Positions 1 through 4,940 of a stretch of 5,546 nt of DNA are shown one piece after another. Position numbers and translations under genes: made by a program. The number at the start of each line of letters is the position of its first letter. Positions within the stretch are counted from its first letter, which is position 1. The DNA is taken from assembly GCA_013349735.1 (NCBI GenBank), contig DUZC01000130.1, positions 1 to 5,546 on the forward strand, given 5' to 3'. The notes under the pieces are model-generated. The model was not told where the DNA came from. It ran no database searches and saw only the letters and a program-made list of their open reading frames with translations. This DNA comes from Rhodospirillaceae bacterium (GTDB lineage: Bacteria > Pseudomonadota > Alphaproteobacteria > Rhodospirillales > Magnetospirillaceae).

Positions 1-821
1 GTGTTCCCACCGATGCCTATGCGCTCAATGCCTATTCGGCCAGCCCCGCGCAAATTTCTGGCTGGTTAGGCGCGGCCCAGCAGGCTTTTGCGGCGTGCGG
101 CGTGGCGGGCCGGCGAATCGAGCCAACCCAGGCCGAAGCCGACAGTCTGTTGGCTTTGCGCCGCGGGACCTATGCCAAACGCCGCATTGCTGCGGGGGAA
201 CGCATCGGTGATGGCGATGTCTTTTTTGCCATCCCTACCCAGGATGGCCATGTCACCGCCAATGATTGGTCGAAATATAATTTGTTTCGGGCGACCGCAG
301 CCATTGAAGCCGGTGCGCCGCTTCTTTGCAGCAACACCAGCAAGCTGGATACGCGTCGTACCGTGCTCGATATTGTTGACCGCGTTAAGGACATGCTGCG
401 CAAAGGCAACATCGTGGTGCCAGGGCAGGCACAGTTGGAAATCTCGCATCATTACGGGCTCGAGCGTTTCGACGAATATGGGATTACCATGGTAACCGTG
501 GTCAATCGCGAATATTGCAAAAAGCTGATTGTCGTGCTGCCGGGACAAAAGCATCCCGCCCAGTACCATCAGCAGAAGGAAGAAACCTTCCATGTCTTAT
601 ATGGTGTGGTATCGCTTTCCTTAGACGGAATAGTCCAGGATTACCGGCCGGGCAGCGTGGCAATCGTCGAGCGCGGGGTTCACCATGCCTTCGAGAGTGC
701 GCAAGGCGCGGTGTTCGAAGAAATTTCCTCGAACCACCAGCCGGGTGATTCCTTTTATCTTGATCCCACCATCGCCGGAAATCCCCATCGCAAGACTTTG
801 CTCAGCCATTGGCTGGACTGA
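1..821 (+). CDS. NeuB-family nonulosonate synthase with SAF and cupin domains (3' part, 5' end outside window)
   Basis: The open frame enters from the left edge (first whole codon at base 3) and gives 272 residues. Residues 1-30 match the end of a NeuB TIM barrel (ALNAYSASPAQISGWL). About residues 50-112 form a SAF domain, with LRRGTYAKRRIAAGE followed by DVFFAIP. About residues 150-255 form a cupin with GQKHPAQYHQQKEETFHVLYG-type motif 1 (His codons at 552 and 567, Glu at 579/582) and a second motif with VHH (681-686), so a full metal-binding set is present. NeuB enzymes condense phosphoenolpyruvate with an N-acyl hexosamine to make sialic, legionaminic or pseudaminic acids in the cytoplasm. 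Standard NeuB proteins end after SAF, so the cupin is an extra module that could act as a sugar isomerase/epimerase or binding domain (inference). The stop lies 2 bp before the next ATG, implying one operon and translational coupling. The substrate is not deducible, and the barrel active site is outside the window. Confidence 0.85.
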   Translation, partial: VPTDAYALNAYSASPAQISGWLGAAQQAFAACGVAGRRIEPTQAEADSLLALRRGTYAKRRIAAGERIGDGDVFFAIPTQDGHVTANDWSKYNLFRATAAIEAGAPLLCSNTSKLDTRRTVLDIVDRVKDMLRKGNIVVPGQAQLEISHHYGLERFDEYGITMVTVVNREYCKKLIVVLPGQKHPAQYHQQKEETFHVLYGVVSLSLDGIVQDYRPGSVAIVERGVHHAFESAQGAVFEEISSNHQPGDSFYLDPTIAGNPHRKTLLSHWLD

Positions 822-823
822 CC

Positions 824-2656
824 ATGAATGCTTCTGTACGGGTTGCTGATTACATTTTTTCATTTGTCCGCGAGCAAGGGGTTTCCACCGTTTTCCTGGT
901 TCCCGGCGGTGGGGCGATGTATTTGGCGGATGCCGCCGGCTGCACCAAGGGCCTTGATTTCGTAGCCAATCATCATGAACAGGCTTCAGCGATCGCCGCC
1001 GAGGCCTATGCGCGGATCAACGGCCATCTTGGCGTTGCCCTGGTCACCACTGGACCTGGCGCGACCAATGCGATTACCGCCGTGGCCGGGGCCTGGATCG
1101 AATCGGTGCCGATGCTGGTCATTTCAGGCCAGGTTAAGCGTTCCGACCTCAAAGGCGACAGCGGGGTGCGCCAAAAGGGTCCGCAGGAAGTCGACATCGT
1201 CGGGATGGTTAAGCCAATCACCAAATATGCGGTGACGGTAATGGATCCCGCCGATATTCGCCATCAAATGGAAAAAGCAGTATATTTGGCCACCCATGGG
1301 CGGCGTGGCCCGGTATGGATCGATGTTCCCCTGGATATTCAGGCCAGTCAAATTGAACTCAGCGCTTTAGCCGCCTTTACCCCCGCGATCACCGAACCGG
1401 GCCCAAATCTGGGGCAGGCGGCGGTTACCTTGATTGAACTGCTGAATGCTGCTGAGCGGCCTCTGATCCTGGCGGGGCACGGCATCCGTTTGGCCGAGGC
1501 GGCCCAACCTTTCCGGCAGCTTTACACAGCGCTGCAGCTTCCGGTTGTTACCACCTGGAATGCTATGGATTTGATCCCGGCGGCGCATCCGCTGGCGGTC
1601 GGCAAGCCGGGGACCGTGGCGCTGCGCGCCCCCAATTTCGCCGTGCAGAACTGCGATCTGCTGATCGCCATTGGTGCCAGGCTGGACAATGTGGTGACGG
1701 CCTTTAACCCGGCCCGTTTTGGTCGGGACGCGCGTAAGGTGGTGGTTGATGTCGACCCTGCTGAATTGGCCAAATTCGCGCATTCCATTGACCTTAAGGT
1801 CGAAGCGGATGCCAAAGATTTCATTGACGCGATCCTAGCGCGGCAAAATCTGGTTAAGCCCCGGGACCGCGCGTCTTGGCTGGCAAAGTGCGCCGAATGG
1901 AAGCGTCGCTACCCGCTTAATGATGGCAAGCCGTTCGCCGAATCCGGGCCGATCAGCCATTTTCAACTGATTAAGATACTGTCCGAAGAAATCGCCGAGG
2001 ATACTTTGATCGTCACCGGCAGTTCCGGGCTGGCCATCGAAACATTCTATACGGGCTTTGCCAATAAAGCGGGGCAACGCATATTTTTGACTTCGGGGCT
2101 GGGGGCCATGGGCTACGGCCTGCCGGCTATGATCGGGGCCGGTATAGCCGCCGGCCGTCAACCCTTCGTTGGGGTGGAAAGTGATGGCAGCCTGCAGATG
2201 AATTTGCAGGAATTGGCCACGCTGAAACAGCAGGCACTGCCGCTGCGCCTGTTTATTGTCAACAATCAGGGCTATGCCTCGATCCGAAATACCCAACGGA
2301 ATTATTTTAACGGTCGTTATGTCGGAACCGGCCCGGAAGCAGGGCTTTATTTGCCGGATATTGTTGCGGTGGCGCAAAGTTACGGCATACCAGGCACCCG
2401 GATCACTGATGCCGCGGAATTGCGGCATAAAATTCGACACACTTTGGCCCAGCCCGGGCCTTTCATCTGCGATGTCCAGGTGCAACCCGATGAAGCCTTA
2501 TGGCCCAAGGTGGCCGCTTTGCCGCAACCCGATGGCTCGCTATTGTCGATGCCGCTCGAGGATATGTCGCCATTGCTGTCGCGTGACGAATTGCGGTCGC
2601 AGATGTTGGTGCCTTTGGCCCCGGAGTCCGAGCGGGTTGGCTCTTCAACGGATTGA
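824..2656 (+). CDS. Thiamine-pyrophosphate-dependent enzyme, acetolactate synthase-like
   Basis: A 610-residue protein with the three-domain layout of acetolactate synthase and pyruvate oxidase enzymes. The N-terminal PYR domain has VPGGGAMYLADA and the cofactor-activating glutamate E52 (NHHEQA). GPGATN and SGQVKRSDLKG follow, then QEVDIVGMVKPITKYAV, which resembles the FAD-associated part of AHAS. The central domain starts around residue 195. The C-terminal PP domain has the TPP/Mg signature SDGS (D454) and NN at 480-481, 27 residues apart as expected. The usual GDG reads SDG here. The ATG at 824 is preferred over an in-frame TTG at 809: it follows the upstream stop by 2 bp, and the protein then begins just ahead of the conserved helix. 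No strong Shine-Dalgarno is visible, which fits coupling to the synthase gene. The location argues for carbohydrate chemistry, such as YerE-like two-carbon transfer to a ketosugar, rather than branched-chain amino acid synthesis; no AHAS small subunit is present. Substrate unknown. Confidence 0.85.
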   Translation: MNASVRVADYIFSFVREQGVSTVFLVPGGGAMYLADAAGCTKGLDFVANHHEQASAIAAEAYARINGHLGVALVTTGPGATNAITAVAGAWIESVPMLVISGQVKRSDLKGDSGVRQKGPQEVDIVGMVKPITKYAVTVMDPADIRHQMEKAVYLATHGRRGPVWIDVPLDIQASQIELSALAAFTPAITEPGPNLGQAAVTLIELLNAAERPLILAGHGIRLAEAAQPFRQLYTALQLPVVTTWNAMDLIPAAHPLAVGKPGTVALRAPNFAVQNCDLLIAIGARLDNVVTAFNPARFGRDARKVVVDVDPAELAKFAHSIDLKVEADAKDFIDAILARQNLVKPRDRASWLAKCAEWKRRYPLNDGKPFAESGPISHFQLIKILSEEIAEDTLIVTGSSGLAIETFYTGFANKAGQRIFLTSGLGAMGYGLPAMIGAGIAAGRQPFVGVESDGSLQMNLQELATLKQQALPLRLFIVNNQGYASIRNTQRNYFNGRYVGTGPEAGLYLPDIVAVAQSYGIPGTRITDAAELRHKIRHTLAQPGPFICDVQVQPDEALWPKVAALPQPDGSLLSMPLEDMSPLLSRDELRSQMLVPLAPESERVGSSTD

Positions 2657-2706
2657 AGGTCTTGATATTGTCAGGATCTTTGGCGTCGCGTCGCGCATTG
2701 ACCTAG

Positions 2707-2820
2707 TGGTCCGATCCTGACGCTTGGCGCCCAAGCGTCAGGTGAATCGGCCCACCAACTGATTGAATTGTGGTAAGAATCTAACGGATGGCATGGGCGC
2801 CATCCGTTAGATTCTTACCA
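2707..2820. mobile_element. Possible MITE-like element, CTAG-flanked with imperfect terminal inverted repeats
   Basis: The segment is bounded by CTAG on both sides (2703-2706 and 2821-2824), which would be a 4-bp target duplication. Its outer 21 bases match in inverted orientation at 14 of 21 positions: left TGGTCCGATCCTGACGCTTG, right end complement TGGTAAGAATCTAACGGATG. Adding CTAG and neighbouring bases gives a perfect 9-bp inverted repeat, CCTAGTGGT at 2702-2710 against ACCACTAGG at 2817-2825. The element contains two hairpins and no gene, as in small non-autonomous elements. CTAG is itself palindromic, so part of this symmetry is automatic; the assignment is an inference. Confidence 0.35.
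2711..2750. repeat. Hairpin 1: 12-bp perfect inverted repeat with bulged extension
   Basis: CCTGACGCTTGG (2716-2727) and CCAAGCGTCAGG (2731-2742) are perfect complements around a 3-base CGC loop. The stem can extend by five more pairs, CCGAT (2711-2715) with ATCGG (2746-2750), leaving a TGA bulge. No T-tract follows, so it is not a standard intrinsic terminator. It could block or pause transcription, protect RNA ends, or be the end of a small mobile element. Confidence 0.75.
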
Positions 2821-2821
2821 C
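2770..2821. repeat. Hairpin 2: 23-bp perfect inverted repeat with 6-base loop
   Basis: The arms at 2770-2792 and 2799-2821 are perfectly complementary over 23 bases and separated by ATGGGC. The arm begins GTGGTAAGAATC and ends GGATGGC. Such length without a mismatch is far beyond chance. There is no downstream T-run on either strand, so a canonical rho-independent terminator is unlikely. It lies 52 bp before the start codon of the small membrane protein gene and may influence its expression or RNA stability, or be a transposon remnant. Confidence 0.85.
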
Positions 2822-2861
2822 TAGGAAAAGACGGCCAATTGCCCTGCAACGGCCAAAGTTA

Positions 2862-2867
2862 GAGAGG
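2862..2867 (+). promoter_or_regulatory. Ribosome binding site of the small membrane protein gene
   Basis: GAGAGG lies 6 bases before the ATG at 2874, a good spacing for a Shine-Dalgarno site. It supports that start and independent translation after the hairpin-containing gap. Confidence 0.65.
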
Positions 2868-2873
2868 CTTATT

Positions 2874-3215
2874 ATGCTGCGCACCTCTTGCTATCTGGCA
2901 ATTTTCTGGGCGATGCAGGTTGTTGCTCAGCTCTTATTCAAGTGGGGAAGTTTGACCCAAACCCGTTGGCTTGCGGGCTTTATTCTTGGCAACTTGTTTG
3001 GTTTTTCGAGCATCTGGCTATTGATGCTTTTGTACAAGATGATGCCTGTGAATGTTGCGCTTGGTTTGGCCACAGCGGGATCCTTCTTACTGGGCCAAGT
3101 GGCGCTTGCCATTGTCTTTCACGCAACTTTGCTGCCGCTGCAATGGATCGGTATCGGCACCATTGTGTTTGGCGTAATCTTGCTGGCCAGCGGTGATGGT
3201 CTGTGGACTTCATAA
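2874..3215 (+). CDS. Four-helix small membrane protein of the SMR/EamA (drug/metabolite transporter) superfamily
   Basis: A 113-residue, very hydrophobic protein with four predicted membrane helices at about residues 5-25, 33-53, 59-82 and 88-106. The N-terminal AMQVVAQLLFKWG resembles the start of SMR and ArnE/ArnF proteins, which have a small-Gln-x-x-x-Lys pattern. The third helix is glycine-rich (GLATAGSFLLGQ), and the last has GIGTIVFGVILLASGD, the SMR/EamA end pattern. The membrane glutamate needed by EmrE-type drug/proton antiporters (Glu14) aligns to Gln15 here, so drug export is unlikely. In a glycan locus a role like that of the ArnE/F flippase subunits, moving a lipid-linked or small sugar compound across the inner membrane, is plausible but inferred. 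Such proteins work as homo- or heterodimers and no partner is visible. The Nudix gene begins 43 bp downstream. Confidence 0.75.
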   Translation: MLRTSCYLAIFWAMQVVAQLLFKWGSLTQTRWLAGFILGNLFGFSSIWLLMLLYKMMPVNVALGLATAGSFLLGQVALAIVFHATLLPLQWIGIGTIVFGVILLASGDGLWTS

Positions 3216-3245
3216 GGCACGTGAATATAAGGACCAAACAAATAG

Positions 3246-3254
3246 CAGGAAGGA
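3246..3254 (+). promoter_or_regulatory. Ribosome binding site deciding the Nudix start
   Basis: CAGGAAGGA lies 4 bases before the ATG at 3259. It favours this start over the in-frame GTG at 3193, which would overlap the preceding gene and add 22 residues without family similarity. Confidence 0.7.
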
Positions 3255-3258
3255 CGCG

Positions 3259-3771
3259 ATGACGGTTATTGATAGCATGAAAATTGACGAAGCGATTGCC
3301 GTCCTTGATCGGGCCGCGCCAAGACCAACCGTCGGCTTGCCTGATGATGTGTTTTATTACATCAGTCGCACCACGCCTCTGGTCAATGTCGATCTGCTGA
3401 TTAAGGACGAAAACGGGCGAACGCTGCTTGCCTGGCGCAATGACCGCTATTGCGATGTTGGATGGCACGTTCCAGGCGGCATTATTCGTTTCAAAGAGAC
3501 ATATGAGACCCGCGTTGAGAAGGTTGCTTTGTCGGAAATCGGGGTGCCGGTCGCGTTCGATCGCGCACCGCTTGCTGTAACCAACATGATCCATACGGAT
3601 CGTGACGTGCGCGGACATTTTATTTCACTACTGATCAATTGTCGACTTTCCAGCGCATTTGTTCCCGACAATCGGACAAGGTCAGCCAGCGATGGCGGAT
3701 TTTTGCAATGGCATGATTGTTGTCCCGACAACCTGATACCATTTCATCATGTGTATCGACCATTTTTTTGA
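3259..3771 (+). CDS. Nudix hydrolase, GDP-mannose mannosyl hydrolase-like
   Basis: A 170-residue single-domain protein. Residues 27-45 (LPDDVFYYISRTTPLVNVD) precede a Nudix core containing LLAWRNDRYCDVGWHVPGG. The Nudix box covers residues 74-96 and keeps GX5E (G74, E80) and the final SEIGV (E93, G95). The usual R-E-x-x-E-E helix is reduced to K-V-A-L-S-E. GDP-mannose mannosyl hydrolase (Gmm/NudD) has a similarly altered box, RLTMAELG, and hydrolyses GDP-hexoses to the free sugar and GDP by attack at the sugar carbon. That reaction fits this protein and locus and could control levels of a nucleotide sugar, but the substrate is not shown. The C-terminal LQWHDCCPDNLIPFHH is typical of glycan-cluster Nudix proteins. 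It lies between the small membrane protein and radical SAM genes with short gaps (43 and 24 bp), suggesting one transcript. Confidence 0.85.
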   Translation: MTVIDSMKIDEAIAVLDRAAPRPTVGLPDDVFYYISRTTPLVNVDLLIKDENGRTLLAWRNDRYCDVGWHVPGGIIRFKETYETRVEKVALSEIGVPVAFDRAPLAVTNMIHTDRDVRGHFISLLINCRLSSAFVPDNRTRSASDGGFLQWHDCCPDNLIPFHHVYRPFF

Positions 3772-3784
3772 CTGTTCCATGGGT

Positions 3785-3789
3785 GGAGG
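3785..3789 (+). promoter_or_regulatory. Ribosome binding site of the radical SAM gene
   Basis: GGAGG lies 6 bases before the ATG at 3796, a strong Shine-Dalgarno match that fixes this start within the 24-bp gap after the Nudix stop. Confidence 0.75.
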
Positions 3790-3795
3790 GTTGCG

Positions 3796-4836
3796 ATGAA
3801 TGCTATCGACATCAGTGGCCGGGCGCCTGGGGGGCAGCGGCGACCTCTGGGTGAATCCCTTCCCCTGGCCACGCCTTGGCTGATCCAGATTTTCCCGGTT
3901 TATGCCTGCAATCTAAAATGCGACTACTGCATCTTTTCGGTGGACAAATCTAAGCATGGGTTTTTGTCGGACAAGACCTTGATCGATGTTGAACTTTACA
4001 AGAAGTGCGTTGATGAAATGGCGGGCTTTCCTGACAAGGTCAGGGTTGTTCGCTTCGTCGGGGTTGGCGAGCCGCTGCTGCACAAAAAATTGGTCGAGAT
4101 GGTTCAATATACCGCGGCCAAACAGGTGGCAAACACCGTCGAGATCATCACCAATGGCCTTCTGCTGACCCCGTCGCTCAGCGATGCCTTGCTGTCGGCA
4201 GGCTTGAACCGTTTGGTGGTCTCTATTCAAGGAACAAGCAAGGAAAAGTACAAAGAAGTCAGCGGCACAGATGTAGATTTCGGTAAGTTCCTTGAGAATC
4301 TACGCTATTTCTATGCGCATAAGGGCGAGGCTCAGATTTACATCAAAATCGTCGATACGGCACTCAATGGGGTGCAAGACGAGCAAAGGTTTCGTGAAAT
4401 ATTTGGGGCGCTCTGCGATACAATTGCCATTGAGCACACGGTACCAATTCATGATGCCGTGGACTATACGAAGGTCCTGGGCAGCGCCAGTGGGGCGTTA
4501 ACGCAGTTTGGCTTGCCTGTCGGCGAAGTTAAGATCTGTCCGCAGCCCTTCTTCCATATGCAGATAAATCCGGACGGTAAGGTTGTGCCCTGCTATTCCT
4601 GGGAATATCCCGAGATCATGGGCGATTGCCACAGCGCCAGCATCCTCGACATCTGGAATGGGCAGAAATTTAGTAACTTTCGTCGCCGCATGCTGGACGG
4701 CCTGGCTCATGCCTCTGAGGCCTGTGCACGCTGTACGATCATCAAATACCGCCAGTTCCCCGAAGACGATTTGGCGGACTTCGCTGAAGGGCTTAAGGCG
4801 CATTTTCAGGCCGGCGGGCCAAATGGCGGTGGGTAA
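3796..4836 (+). CDS. Radical SAM enzyme with SPASM/twitch-like C-terminal domain
   Basis: A 346-residue protein. The radical SAM core begins at about residue 28 with the cluster motif C38-x3-C42-x2-C45 (CNLKCDYC), which binds the [4Fe-4S] cluster that cleaves S-adenosylmethionine. GVGEP at 89-93 is the SAM-binding GGE-type motif. ITNG and LVVSIQGTSKEKYKEVSG are further core landmarks. The C-terminal part has cysteines 248, 266 (NPDGKVVPC, the Gx4C element), 278, 310 and 313 (CARC). This is fewer than a complete two-cluster SPASM domain, so one auxiliary cluster, as in twitch domains, is the simplest reading. Family members act in peptide maturation or as sulfatase activators, and many of unknown role sit in polysaccharide clusters. 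No peptide precursor gene is seen here, so a small-molecule sugar substrate is favoured by context (inference). It is the last plus-strand gene, facing the minus-strand epimerase. Confidence 0.87.
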   Translation: MNAIDISGRAPGGQRRPLGESLPLATPWLIQIFPVYACNLKCDYCIFSVDKSKHGFLSDKTLIDVELYKKCVDEMAGFPDKVRVVRFVGVGEPLLHKKLVEMVQYTAAKQVANTVEIITNGLLLTPSLSDALLSAGLNRLVVSIQGTSKEKYKEVSGTDVDFGKFLENLRYFYAHKGEAQIYIKIVDTALNGVQDEQRFREIFGALCDTIAIEHTVPIHDAVDYTKVLGSASGALTQFGLPVGEVKICPQPFFHMQINPDGKVVPCYSWEYPEIMGDCHSASILDIWNGQKFSNFRRRMLDGLAHASEACARCTIIKYRQFPEDDLADFAEGLKAHFQAGGPNGGG

Positions 4837-4866
4837 TGTGGTCATGGGGTCAGTCGCAAAGCTGGC

Positions 4867-4888
4867 AAAAAGCCGTTGTCGGGTTTTT
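4867..4888 (+). terminator. Weak candidate terminator between convergent genes
   Basis: AAAAAGCCG (4867-4875) and CGGGTTTTT (4880-4888) pair with one mismatch around a 4-base TTGT loop. The T-run on the plus strand and the A-run, read as T on the minus strand, would suit a bidirectional terminator in the 104-bp gap between the convergent genes. The GC part of the stem is short, so the call is tentative. Confidence 0.35.
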
Positions 4889-4940
4889 GTCTTCTCACTT
4901 TAGCGTGGGAACGTTTTTCTGCCGTAATTCAAGGCCAGTC

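Larger units (their letters stand above)
2657..2873. other. Intergenic region with two hairpins between the TPP and small membrane protein genes
   Basis: No coding sequence is supported in these 217 bases. They contain two strong inverted repeats (2711-2750 and 2770-2821), an upstream segment at 2670-2678 complementary to the left arm of the first hairpin, and the ribosome binding site of the following gene. No convincing sigma-70 type promoter was seen, so transcription may continue across the gap from upstream or start at a promoter I cannot recognise. Confidence 0.7.

Noticed and set aside
88..495. A 135-codon plus-strand frame overlapping the NeuB-cupin gene
   Set aside because: It is out of frame with a clear multi-domain protein and its translation has no family likeness.
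809..823. TTG at 809 as start of the TPP enzyme
   Set aside because: It would overlap the upstream gene and add five residues outside the conserved domain; the ATG at 824, two bases after the stop, is simpler.
1367..1783. A 138-codon open frame on the minus strand
   Set aside because: Antisense to the TPP enzyme gene, with no domain or membrane pattern.
1835..2485. A 216-codon open frame on the minus strand
   Set aside because: It lies fully inside the TPP enzyme gene on the opposite strand, has no recognisable domain, and is explained by the codon bias of the real gene.
2770..2821. Hairpin 2 as a classical rho-independent terminator
   Set aside because: The stem is very strong but neither strand has a T-run directly after it.
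3193..3258. GTG at 3193 as start of the Nudix gene
   Set aside because: It overlaps the membrane protein gene, and a strong ribosome binding site sits just before the ATG at 3259.
2980..3618. A 212-codon open frame on the minus strand
   Set aside because: It crosses two well-supported plus-strand genes (small membrane protein and Nudix), shows no family features and has no convincing start signal.
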